Assembly: GCA_036924285.1 (NCBI GenBank)
Contig: JAYKYS010000004.1
Location: forward strand, 18,260,001-18,324,000
Length of the DNA: 64,000 bases
DNA from: Asterella californica
Taxonomy: Eukaryota; Streptophyta; Marchantiopsida; Marchantiales; Aytoniaceae
Direction: 5' to 3'
The notes under the pieces were generated by a model, which saw nothing but the letters and a program-made list of their open reading frames with translations, did no database searches and was not told the DNA's origin. The position numbers and the translations under genes are program-made. Numbering within the stretch: position 1 is the stretch's first letter; each line of letters begins with the position of its first letter. Below, in pieces: positions 43,655-53,324 of the stretch.

Positions 43655-45038
43655 GAGGGGGTGGATGTCGCGCTACTTGGCGGCTACATGTTATATTTCT
43701 ACTCCGACGCTTGAGTTTAGTAGTTCTAGAAGTTAGCTTATATTACTTCTAGTCCTTTATGTATATGTTTGACACCTTTGCATACGGTGTTAACACTATT
43801 TTGAGTCCTAGTAGGCTGATAGTATGTTAGTTATCTTGTTCAAGCATTTGTGCGCTTGTGCAAGTGACTTCTTACTTGTCTGTGAGGTTCAATGTACATA
43901 ACTTAGGGTTTCCATGCTGATAGGGGTTTGAGCTCATGGGTTGTACTTACTTGTCGCCCATGCACGCTTTCTAGCTAATTTAAGTTATTTTTCAGGGCTA
44001 TGTGTCATTTTAGGTAGTTTAAGTTATACGCTGGCACTCTAGGGGGCTTGACGTGGTAGCTTATGAGTGTAGAAAAGTTACCAGGTAGTTTAAGGCACAA
44101 AAGGACAGTCAAGTGGAGCTATGAACTCCCATTGGTCCATTTTTGTCTTTTGTAAAACTCTAAGTTTAGAAACAGAGCTCTAGAGGAGAGTTCGAGCATT
44201 TGGTGGGGGATCTTCGAAATCTGAGAACACAGGAAGAGAGAGCTCGTCGTGCCAAGCACTGTCAGTGAAATTTTTGCTCGATTTGGATCAATAAACAAGG
44301 AGTTATGCCCAATTGAAGTTCGGATTGTGCCAAAACTGCGTCACTTTTGTTGATTTTGGGGTTTTCGGTGCCAATTGCAGCAGAATTGAGGAAATCACTT
44401 CAAAACTTCGTGGTTGCGTTCACTGTCAGGAGGGCTACTACTGTCCAAAAAGTTTCGTATCATTTGAGTAATTGAGTAATTCAGGGCGGCCGCTGAAGCA
44501 GAGGGGGTCTGAAAAGCTCTTAATCTAGAGCAGCGACTTTAGAGAAGGAGATCTGGAGTTCTACAAACATTCAGGAGTCCCAACTTCACAGGGATGTTCA
44601 GCATCCTGTAGACTTCAAATACTGTGAGAAGATTTGAAATTCATCGAGCCAATTCTCTGTTCTATGTCTGAATAGCTGTCTAGGTACCAGAAATTGCCAT
44701 AATTCTCTTATTCAGAACTTTTCTGTTCATATCTCCGTGTCAGAATTTGATCTCAGGTTGAAACTTCGTCTGTGAGTTCAGTAGTACCTCATTTGCATGT
44801 AGGGGAAGTTTAGAGGTCTAAACCTTCATAGTTTTCCTCTCTTTGAGTGTCAAAGTTCACCGCTTAAGCCTATTACTACCAGTGAGACCTAAATTTCGCT
44901 TTTTGAGCATATCAGAGGATCCTACACTCCTGTGTGAGTGTTTATAGCTCCTGTTGTGACCTGAAAGCCAACCTCTTGAGTAAACAACCACAGCCAGAAG
45001 CCCGGCGCTTTCCTAGGTAGACGGATCACACTCCGACA
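43655..45038 (+). repeat. Polypurine tract and 3' LTR of element C
   Basis: CAGAGGGGGTGGA directly precedes TGTCGCGC at 43666. The LTR is 1373 bp, the same length as the 5' copy. Differences I saw include GATGTGG/GACGTGG, CTATGAGG/CTGTGAGG and CTACGACT/CTACTACT. Confidence 0.94.
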
Positions 45039-45929
45039 ACGTACGAACGGTCTTATGGATAAGGGATCCCAGAAGACAGAGTAGTCAGAGCAGCGAAGTG
45101 AAGAAGAAAGAAGCCTTCTTCCCGCAACAGAAGACGACATCCTCGAGTAGAAGACGGTGCAATTGTACTCCCGTTTGTTGTCTTCCTCCCCAAACTATTA
45201 CAAGCAGGGATGGCTTGTTAGTCAGGATCCGGACTAGAAGCCTGTCGGAATCTTAATTTACTCTTTTCATCTTGTTTTCTCTTGTTTGGATTTTCTTATC
45301 TTCCCCATCTTCTCCCATCTTCCCCATCTTATTACCTTCTTCTAGTGAGCTTCCGAGACTTCTATTGAGCTTCCGTGAAGGTGAATGTCGTTGTAGTGCT
45401 GCAGGAAGACTATTTCCGTAGGCAGAAGCTTGGGAAGACTACAGGGGGCATACACCCTGTGATTAATCTAACCTGTTGGAATGTGAGTGTGAGAATAAGG
45501 TGTAACGACCGTTGCTGGTCGACTTCTGCGAAGCAGGACAGCCTTCTGGAGGTGTGAGAAGACGAGCTGAACCCCCAGAAGACGAGTAATCGCTTCGGGA
45601 AGACGGTATCGAGAAGACCGAAAGAAGCAACCTGGAAGCAGGAAGATCGTCTTCCCGAGCTTCTCTGTGAATAGTTGTGTGATATTTTAGTCAGTAGTTG
45701 TTTGTTTAGATCTAGAGCACCATTTGGTGTGTCTGGAAGACGTGTGGTTTTGTGTGGTTTTGTGAGAAGACGGGCTTTTTAGGCAAAACCCGTGTGTTTG
45801 TGTGTTTGAACAGATCCTAGAACTTAGAGCAACGATTACTTACGTAAATCCTCTGTGGGAACGATATCTTGTATACTAAATGGGCAAAAGGAGTAATCCT
45901 GCGTCACTTCATATAGTGAGCACCATTTT

Positions 45930-45947
45930 TGGCACCGCTGCCGGGGA
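45930..45947 (+). other. Primer-binding site of element J (tRNA-Asp-like)
   Basis: TGGCACCGCTGCCGGGGA follows GTGAGCACCA and four T residues. It closely resembles the Athila-type tRNA-Asp site (TGGCGCCGTTGCCGGGGA). It fixes both the LTR end and the plus orientation of J. Confidence 0.8.
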
Positions 45948-46291
45948 TTTCATCTTAGTAATTTCTGTTCTAAGCTTCCTGGATCTGTGTGCCATTAGTT
46001 AGGTTCATTTCGAACTAACTTCGATTGTAGTTGAATGTGTTGTGGGACTCTATCTTGCTAGAAGACAGGAACCGCAACCAGAAGTTGATAAGATACCTCA
46101 GGGAGAGTTGGAAGAAACCGCTTCCCTGCTTCCAAGAGCTTCTTGGAAGACTCGATCTTGGAAGATGGCAGTGAGTGCAACCAGAAGCAGGAGAAGAAGA
46201 CGTTCTGAACCTGTGATCGGTTGTTCAGTTAGTTGGTCTCCCGGATCTAGTGGTAGAAGAAGAGGGACATCTCTTCTCAGTACTCTGATGG

Positions 46292-47659
46292 ATGCCTCCG
46301 ACCAGAGGTAGAAGCAGAAGACGCACGAGTAAAGATCCTGAGTGGGTAAACTCACCCCAGCGAACCGCTTCTAGAGAGCAGCGGATATCCCTGAGACACC
46401 AAAAGAGAGAAGAAGAGCTCAGGAAGATCCGATCGGTAGAGTTGGAAGAGCCTTCCATCTCGAGCATAATCTTTGACGAAGACAGAAACCAACCGGGTGA
46501 TCACGTGTATAAAGTAGATTTTGATATTGGTTACTCGGAAGACGTCTTCCCAAGTGCGGAAGAAGCTTATCAAGGTGAGGGAAGACTGGAGGAGATTGTT
46601 CCAGACGTCTCGGAAGGTAGCAGTGGCAGTAGTTCTGACTCAGAAGACGACCTTCGTGATTCAGACACGCCTAGACCTTCGAGAAGACCATCTCCACCAC
46701 CTGGACTTGAGGAAGAAAGAAGTTGGCAATCGCACCAGCCGGCAGTCGACATGGCTTCTCACACTCGGCAGAAGTACCATCCGTATGACGATGATGCTGA
46801 CACGGACGACTTCATCACGATGTTCGAGACCATCTCTAGATCCAACAAGGAAGACGCTGATGTCGACAGACTCCGTGTATTTCCCAGTTTGATCGTAAGG
46901 AAGGGAAGGAAGTGGATGAATAAGATGTTGGATGATGGTGTAGTAATGACCGCTTGGGCTACTCTGAAGGCAGCCTTTCTGAAGAGGTTCAAAGGAGTGG
47001 GCTATGATCGGATGACCCTCATAGAACTTCAGAGACTCGAACGGAAGAAGAAAGAGACACTGCGGGATTACACCGAGAGGTTAGAAGATCTCCTGGATCA
47101 CATCCCTCAGAACCAAGGAAGACCCGGCTACTGTGCTCAGCAAGCTGTGGACTGGTACTTGGGAGGATTGTCTCAAGATATGGAATTGTACTACAGAAGA
47201 GGAGGAGGTGATGATTTAGCAGAGGTACAGAAGCATGCCCGAACAGTATGAAACCTCGAGCATCACTCGGAATATGACAAAAGACAGAGGGAAGACCTCG
47301 AAGAAGTCCAAGAAGTCGAAGAAGTCTTCTCGGAAGTCCAAGAGGAAGTCCAAGTCCACTGAAACGATAACAGTGATTCGGAAGCATCTTCTACTTCTGA
47401 AGAGTCTACTGTCGAAAGTTCAGAATCTGAATCTGAACAAGAGAAGAAGACGCGGAAGAAGAAAAAGGAGAAGACGCGAGCAAGGGAAGAAGTTGTGCAG
47501 AAGATGCCTCAAACTCAGATCATTCAGTCTGCACCTGATCCCCGCATCGATGAGGTTCTGAAGCAGTTTGCCGACCTGAAAGTTCATCTTCTGAACCTGA
47601 AGGACAAGCGGAAACAGCCTACGGCTTCTCGGCCAAACCTGTGGTGCAACCTTTGTAAC
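46292..47659 (+). pseudogene. gag: gag of element J, N-terminal and central part
   Basis: From ATG 46292: an Arg-rich start, an acidic Ser/Asp-rich region, then a retrotransposon-gag capsid (FITMFETISRSN…VFPSLIVRKGRKWMNKML, WATLKAAFLKRF, ERKKKETLRDYTERLEDLL) near 46800-47190 and an EEV/SES-rich linker. TGA codons at 47249-47251 and near 47362 interrupt it. The frame then reaches CNLCN, the first half of a zinc knuckle, where K is inserted. Confidence 0.8.
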
Positions 47660-48196
47660 TGTGAAGCCTTGGTTTTTCGTTTTATTAATTAATTGATTAG
47701 TTGTGAAGTAAATAAGAAGAATAGATGATAGAAGATAAACGATATGAGTAGAATAGTGTTAATTAGAAGTTTAGTGAAGAATCTCAATTCTGGAGGAATT
47801 TATCGAATCTATGGAGACACTGAGAGATGATTTCCTCGTAGATGAATTCCTCGGGCGAAGAGCTTTCTAAAGATATGTTGTGCGAGGCAATCAGAGACCG
47901 AATGACGAAGTTACAGCAGACTGAAGAATGTCAGTCGTCAAGAGGAAAACCCTAACTTCGGCACGTGCAGGAAAACCTATCGCGGGATATAAGCCAGGTA
48001 ACAAGTCATTTACTTTACTCTTTTACTATTCCCAGAGCGAGCGATAGCAGAGCGCAGCGAGCCGCATTTTCCGAGCGCCGAAGTACATCAGTGACGGGCG
48101 AGGAACCAATTTGAGAGGAAGAACTCGATTACGGGCTCGGAAGAGATTGCGACGAGAAATCCGTTTGTGGCGAAGATCGTTGCAGTGATCTTAGGG

Positions 48197-50019
48197 ATGC
48201 GAGGGATACAGACGACTAAGGCGCTGAGGCTCCGAGCCTCTGAAGTTAATCGAGCGGCTCTTCGCCGCTATGACAAGGAGCTTGAGGAAATGGGATTAGC
48301 GTTCCTCTTACTTCCTTGGTGGAGGATGGTCTCCTCCAAATTGGTGCGTGAGTTGAAGGTCTGCAAGCAGCATCCGGCCGATGAACACTATGGGCGATCG
48401 TGTAACTGGACCGAAGCTCACTGGTCCGGTGTCTTGGGAACTGATGATGCAGGTCGGGAAGGTGACCTTCTTTTTGACACCACATCTGCCGCTGCTTCGC
48501 CCGAAGCAGTGAAGAACTTTCCGAATCTCTTCAAGGAGTTACCTCTAGGGAGGAACGGCTACCGAACGAGCGATTACTGCGACCCGAAGAAGAGAGAAGT
48601 AGCCGATGCGATTATGGCGATCTTCAGACCACGAAGAACGACATACATGTCGAATTGGCAAATCAATTTCATCGAGCAGCTCTTCGCCGGACGAAGAGCA
48701 CATTGGGCGAGGATCTTCCACCGTCATGTGCTGAAGCTTTGGAATGAGAACGACTTGGCGTACATAGGACCATTTGTATCGGTGTTCTATATGAGGATGG
48801 GACTGCTGTCGGACGAACAGCAGAGGAAGTTGGGCTTTACCGCAGCTGCCGAGGAAGATGAATTTCAGGTAGTGCAGACTCCAGCACGAGATGTACAACT
48901 CGAGAAGTTCTTCGACCAAGTCAAAGCCGAAGGAGCAGCAGCCGAAGTAGCAGTAGAGACATCGAAGACGCAGGAGGCATCGACTTCTACACCAGCTCCA
49001 GAGAAGGCGACCGAAGAGGTGACTCCGGCCGAAGACGAAGATATAGTCGAGGTATCTCCTCCGATCCGCAGGAGTGGAAGGAAGAAACCTCTGGACGAGA
49101 CGCCGAGGTCTGTGCAGAAGTCCCGGAAGAAGATGAAGATGACGAAGACAGTCCGCGTCGACGATGAACCAGCTGACGAAGAAGCGACTGAGGAAGCTTG
49201 TGAAGAAGACACTCCTCGGACAGAGAAGAGCGTGGACACTACACCGAGGAATACTCTTTTCTCTGTCGACGATAGGAGAGATCGAGAAACTGGCTTCTTC
49301 GGCGGACTACCTCAAGGATGTAGTCGTTCCGCTACTGCACAGCTTGGAAGCGAACCGCGGGACCTACGAGGAAGTCGTTGGTAGGAAGCTTGTTAGTGCA
49401 TATGATGCACTTCGGCCGAGGTAACTGGCAAGAAGAGAAGGAGAATTTGAGGGCTGCACTTCGCATGGTCCAGAAGGAGACGCAGACGAGGACCGAGGAG
49501 CTGAAGACTGTGACATCAGAGAAGGAGGAGCTTCTTCAGCAGAAGATAGATCGCGAGAAAGAGCATGAGAAGGTTCTTTCGCTGATGAAGAAGGATTTGG
49601 ATGACATGCGCGGGCAACGAAACAGGTATCAGGACACTGTCGCTGCCATGACGAAGGAAGTGGAGGATCTAAAGCACCGCGTCATCAAAGCCGAGGAGCT
49701 GAGCGCTCAACTTCGGAATAGGGTCGAGCCACTGCTGAAGAACTACTTTGCCGTTGAGATGGACGCCGAGGAGTCGGGATTTCTCCGCCAGGTTAGAGAG
49801 GAGTTCTTAGCTGCAGATGCGGAGGGTACTTCAGCTAAGAACCGGGTAGCTAGGCTAGGCCAGCGAGTAATTAGGGAGCTTAGGGAGGTTAGAGCAACCG
49901 TAGAGTTCTCAGTTTGTGAGATAGGTAGAGAGCTAGCGTTAGGAAGCGGTGTTGTTCCTGGTGTCGTTTCGGACACAAGACCTTCATCCGACGGGCCAGA
50001 AGTACTCCCGACTTCTTAG
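48197..50019 (+). pseudogene. U3-encoded helical plus coiled-coil ORF of LTR K
   Basis: The first frame (first ATG at 48197; open without ATG from about 48090) encodes a helical domain: RASEVNRAALRRYDKELEEMG, then DYCDPKKREVADAI, WQINFIEQLFAGRRAHWARI and NDLAYIGPFVSVFYMRMGLL. A low-complexity acidic/basic region follows (EDIVEVSPPIRRSGRKK). Two frame changes, near 49270 and 49420, lead to a coiled coil of about 150 residues (REKEHEKVLSLMKKDLDDMR) that ends at 50019, about 30 bases before the TATA box. It is homologous in architecture and partly in sequence to the J ORF. No named family is assigned. In a genomic RNA it would be the last ORF, read from the 3' LTR. Confidence 0.6.
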
Positions 50020-50050
50020 GAAGAAGATCCGTCATCTTCGGGAAAATCTG

Positions 50051-50058
50051 TATATAAG
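50051..50058 (+). promoter_or_regulatory. TATA box of LTR K
   Basis: TATATAAG lies just downstream of the ORF and about 750 bases before the LTR end. If it is the promoter, everything from 47660 to about 50080 is U3. From 50059 to 50804 is R/U5 without a supported gene. Confidence 0.55.
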
Positions 50059-50809
50059 CGTTGTGTTGTTCGTATTCAGGACCTCTATGTGTTTTATCAT
50101 TTTTGAGTTTTCTATTTCCTGAGTTTGCGAAGCCATTGAGTGTTTTGTCTTCTTCGGGGATTTACCTACGAAGTATCGTAGTTTGCTGTGGTAGGAATTA
50201 GTCTGGGTGTCGAAGGATTTGCTGTCGACATTTGAAATCAGAGTAGAACGTTTGCGGCGAGGACTGAGAATAGACCAGCATCTGCGGAGTTATTTTCCTG
50301 CGAAGACGTTTTTGGGCGAAGTTGACTTCGGAGGAAGTTGTTCTTTGGTGGAACACTTAGGAAGGAGTTCAGTCTGGTACTTCGGCGGAAGAAGAGTCTT
50401 CTTCGCCAGAGTTTTCCGAGAGCAGTAGTAGTGAAAATAACTTAGTGTGAAGATACTTAGCGTTTATGGTGTTAGAGGTTACCTAGTAGCACTTCAGCAG
50501 TACTTCCTCGTGTGACATTTCCGTCCGTGGCTCTGTTTCTCTGTTGTTCATCTGTTTCTTGAGGTCCCTGACCTGTTCAGTACCTGTTATGTTTATTTGT
50601 CAGGATTATCAACTCTGTCTTGTTGGATAGACTTGAGTTTGATCTCTACCGGGACTGATTTCTGCCCGTGAGAATAAAAGACAACTATAAAGAATCACTT
50701 TTGTCACGTGTTTACTACTTTTGGATGATCTTTACTTGCATCTCTGTGGGTTCGATCCTTAAATTACTACTTTCGAGCATCTTTTGGTTTTCTTGTGTGT
50801 TACAGTAAC

Positions 50810-51092
50810 TCTTCCGGACACACCAGAGATCAGTGTACGCAGGACCAAGCTGTCAACTGGGCAGGATGGGAAGAAGACGATGAGGGATATCTACACGATC
50901 CCCGTGGGGAAACTTGCTATAGAATCGAGACGATACAACCCTTCACTCCTACGCCTCCCGCCCAATATAATCGTTATGTACCTAGGGATAGAGCTAGCAA
51001 TGTACAGACCAGGACGCCCTGGTAGCCTTCTTCATCACAACGACCTCTCAACCCTCTTCCTGGAGCGTGCAATAATTGTGGAGAGACAGGAC
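50810..51092 (+). pseudogene. gag: gag of element J, C-terminal part after K
   Basis: Directly after the second GTAAC copy the text continues SSGHTRDQC, the second half of the zinc knuckle started before K (ligand spacing CX2CX4HX4C). A region with WEEDDEGYLHDPRGETCYR and a TAG near 51024 follows, then CNNCGETG, the beginning of a second knuckle, where the B2 LTR interrupts it. Confidence 0.8.
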
Positions 51093-51901
51093 TGTAAGCC
51101 GGCCTGTCTCTCACCCAGGGGTACCTCAGATGACTAGGATTACTAGTGCACCTTAATTACAAAGATTCTATCATACCCATGCTCACTTCACTCAACACTC
51201 TGACCCGTATGGTCACATCGGTCCCTCTAATAGCGTTCCTGCAAACAAGTTCTAACCCCGCCTTCCACATTGCATCACATAGTATTCAAGGACTCCCAAG
51301 GTCTCCAATGCTCACTTTACTTATAGACAGGAAAATGAGAGTGTCTTCCACCTTCTCAACTCCTCCTTATATACTCTACAACTTCTTACCGTGGTAACTT
51401 TCACTAAGTTACGTTACCTCATGGTAAGTGCGCAATCCAAAATAGTAAAACTTCTAAAGGCTACTAAGACTTAAGAATAGCACACACATTACTTGTTCTA
51501 CTTTACTAAAGTAAGAGATTCTCCTACTTTAGCTTTTGTAAAGTGTTAACTTTCCACGCTATCCAGTCGAAAGACGACAACATACTAATACGTCTTTTGA
51601 GGAGCATCTTTAGATCTTTGTGCATGACTTTTCATCATGCATCCAATCAGCGATGGTCAACAAAGTCACATAATTTTGGAAAGCATATTTAGAGCTCCGC
51701 ACTTGTCATATAGTGCCATAGTGGAACCTCTAATAGTTTCCTCAACTTAGTTATAACTATCTCAGCTAGTTATGACTACTTTTGATCACTCTAAATTTAG
51801 ATCTTCAAACTAGAGTAACCTTTAAGATAGTCATACCTAATGAAATGTATATAAGCATACACACAAATAATGGGATACTTGTGGTGTGACATTTACCCCC
51901 A
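51093..51901 (-). repeat. 3' LTR and purine tract of B2
   Basis: The plus strand begins TGTAAGCC at 51093 and ends GTGTGACA at 51891 (799 bp). Next to it TTTACCCCCA is the complement of the purine tract TGGGGGTAAA. Its end region matches the B LTR (GAGGT.CCCCTG.GTGAGAGACAGGCC). A minus-strand TATATAA is at 51368-51374. No gene is inside. Confidence 0.88.
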
Positions 51902-51936
51902 GACTTAATTTTCACTCCGTCCTCGGAGTGAAGTAT

Positions 51937-52313
51937 TGTAACCATGCATAGTTAACTATACTCATAGTTAGAACTATGTGTAGAGTTGACTATAGCGGGA
52001 CCATGGTATGTGGGACCGGATAAGATATGTGTAGAGTTGACTATAGTGGGACCATGGTATGTGGGACCGGATAAGAATGTGGTGGTGTTGATATTTGATT
52101 GGTAGTTGATTGTGTGGATTGCATGGAAGCCATGTCATCAATCCGTGTGAGGATTGATGAGTGGTTAGTATGGATTGGGGTGTGCACTTATGTAACTATA
52201 TAAAGAAGGAGAATGGTCCTTGAAAGACATTCCACCTTGAGTTGAGTTGAGAGTTCTTCCGTCTATTCATGAGTGTTCTTGAGGATCGCGATTAGAGTTT
52301 CTGTAGTGTTACA
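51937..52313 (+). repeat. 5' LTR of element F
   Basis: This 377-bp LTR starts TGTAACCATGC and ends GTGTTACA. U3 holds two ~50-bp direct repeats (GTGTAGAGTTGACTATAG, GGGACCATGGTATGTGG). The TATA box TATATAAA is at 52197-52204 (58256-58263 in the 3' copy). Confidence 0.96.
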
Positions 52314-52314
52314 A

Positions 52315-52326
52315 TGGTATCAGAGC
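52315..52326 (+). other. Primer-binding site of F (initiator tRNA-Met)
   Basis: TGGTATCAGAGC one base after the LTR end is the standard plant initiator tRNA-Met complement used by many plant LTR retrotransposons. Confidence 0.93.
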
Positions 52327-52469
52327 AAGGCTCTTCTTCTGAGAGAGTGGATTACCCCTCTTAGGAGAAAGAATTGCAAAGAAACCTTGTGATTAGATGC
52401 ACATGAGTGGAGAGAAATTTCGAATTTTCAATAGTAGTGAGAGAAAGTGATAGAAATAGTGAAAACTCG

Positions 52470-52825
52470 AGCTGCTTACAGTCCTTGTGAAACTTCGAGA
52501 GAAAGTTGAAATCATTTCAACTTTTAGTATGTTATAGAGAGAGGACTAAGCTACCTATGACACTTGAAATCTCATGGAGATCACTTATAGTTTGAAAGAT
52601 ATGACATTCGAAATGTGAGGGGGTTTTTTCAGATTTTTTCGGTTTTTTCACATTTCGCTCTCGGGAAGGATTTTACAGTCACTGCCATGTTTTGAGGTTG
52701 TCAAATCTCAAGTAGAATCTTTGCAAATTTCTAATTGGCAAGATAAGCTATCCAAGGGTTCAACAAATGCGAGATTTGACCCAAGGAAACTCGAGTTATG
52801 GTCTTCGGAAGATAGGGGGTCAAAC
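52470..52825 (+). repeat. Two leader modules in element F
   Basis: TTACAGTC anchors at about 52476 and 52673 (197 bp apart) each precede AAGCTA.C.A and a G-run (GAGGGGGT, TAGGGGGTC). They correspond to the 190-200 bp modules in the B leader. Confidence 0.6.
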
Positions 52826-52851
52826 TGCCAAAATTGCAAAATTTGGTACAC

Positions 52852-53067
52852 ATGGAAGGAGGGATTCATAGAGTTCCAGATTTTCCGTTTTTGAATCCTT
52901 TCCATATCAAACTCCTCTACATTGCACGTCATCATTTTCAAGTTTATTTGGTGGCGCACTTCGGAGATGCTTTCATGACGCAAGTGATGAACTCACCTGT
53001 CCCTGTGATTCTTCCGATCGTAACGTATGCTGCTACGTGGGACCTCACGCTCTATATCTTGCTTTAG
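52852..53067 (+). CDS. Leader uORF1 of element F
   Basis: A 71-codon ORF: MEGGIHRVPDFPF at the N-terminus, NPFHIKLLY, a central FG, PVPVILPIVTY and a DLTLYILL ending. Element I has a homologue of exactly the same length. It is followed by stop, six bases and the ATG of uORF2, an arrangement that would allow reinitiation. uORF1 and uORF2 resemble each other, suggesting a tandem duplication. The function is unknown. Confidence 0.58.
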   Translation: MEGGIHRVPDFPFLNPFHIKLLYIARHHFQVYLVAHFGDAFMTQVMNSPVPVILPIVTYAATWDLTLYILL

Positions 53068-53073
53068 GAGGAT

Positions 53074-53274
53074 ATGGATCTGAATCGACCACCAACCACC
53101 TTCAACACTTGGTGCGCAGTTCATTATACATGTCGTCTCAAGGTGACATACCGTGAGGAAATAGTGAGAGAATTTGGAGAGGCATTCTATCAAGAAGTTA
53201 TCTCGTCGCCTCAACCTTTTGTGATACCTTTGTTCGTGAGGCGTTTTCGTGTAGTGATACTGACATTGTATTGA
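53074..53274 (+). CDS. Leader uORF2 of element F
   Basis: A 66-codon ORF in the same frame as uORF1: MDLNRPPTTFN, VREFGEAFYQEVI, PFVIPLFV and a VVILTLY ending. Element I has a close match on the other strand. Gag starts 50 bases downstream at 53325. Conservation at the protein level argues that the peptide is made. Confidence 0.6.
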   Translation: MDLNRPPTTFNTWCAVHYTCRLKVTYREEIVREFGEAFYQEVISSPQPFVIPLFVRRFRVVILTLY

Positions 53275-53324
53275 AGGTAGTAGAAAGAGTGGTGTAAGGA
53301 TTGAGAGTGTTGAGAGACGTTAGA

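Larger units (their letters stand above)
36334..45038 (+). mobile_element. Element C, intact young Ty3/gypsy retrotransposon
   Basis: Two 1373-bp LTRs begin TGTCGCGC and end CTCCGACA, and I noticed only about three differences between them. A 4-bp duplication ACGT flanks the element (36330-36333 and 45039-45042). gag-pro and pol are both fully open and linked by a predicted -1 frameshift. All catalytic motifs are present, so this copy could be autonomous. It sits in the J LTR. Confidence 0.95.
30075..45925 (+). repeat. 5' LTR of element J (interrupted; ~5.2 kb without inserts)
   Basis: The ends are TGTGGTGCCCAC and GTGAGCACCA, a short imperfect inverted repeat. Near the 3' end the motif CTCTGTGGGAACGAT (about 45850) resembles the plant gypsy U5 signature, also present in K. 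Parts without a gene: 30375-31399 has no supported gene; 35597-36333 and 45039-45925 hold LTR sequence with scattered GAAGAC motifs. The LTR carries an ORF homologous to that of K. Confidence 0.55.
47660..50804 (+). mobile_element. K, 3.1-kb solo LTR inserted in J gag
   Basis: It begins TGTGAAGCCTTGG, ends TTGTGTGTTACA and is flanked by a 5-bp duplication GTAAC (47655-47659 and 50805-50809). Its first 216 bases match the 3' LTR start after L integrase (27239-27454). Its 3' part has a TATA box at 50051 and the U5-like motif CTCTGTGGGTTCGATCC near 50744. No internal copy of the ends was found, so it reads as one LTR left by recombination. It contains an ORF upstream of the TATA box, that is, in U3. 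From 47876 to 48166 no gene is supported. Confidence 0.78.
30075..51092 (+). mobile_element. Element J, large LTR element interrupted by I, C and K, cut by B2
   Basis: The LTR start TGTGGTGCCCACAAATTACAG is at 30075, the LTR end GTGAGCACCA at 45925, a primer site at 45930 and gag from 46292. Target duplications of C and K show that these are later insertions into J; I also looks inserted but its duplication is unresolved. J's sequence then stops at the LTR edge of B2 (51093). The rest of J (pol and 3' LTR) would lie beyond the window. Assigning everything between 30075 and 45925 to one LTR is inference from the two matching ends. Confidence 0.6.

Noticed and set aside
46042..46311. Separate Arg-rich ORF before J gag
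   Set aside because: No homologue in the window, and it overlaps the gag start in another frame; composition follows the GAAGAC-rich sequence.
48167..50019. Captured host gene in K
   Set aside because: A homologous ORF in the J LTR at an equivalent position points to a retroelement gene, although an ancient host origin cannot be excluded.
50795..51025. Independent small gene with a Cys/His motif
   Set aside because: It is the C-terminal half of J gag separated by the K insertion, as shown by the GTAAC duplication.
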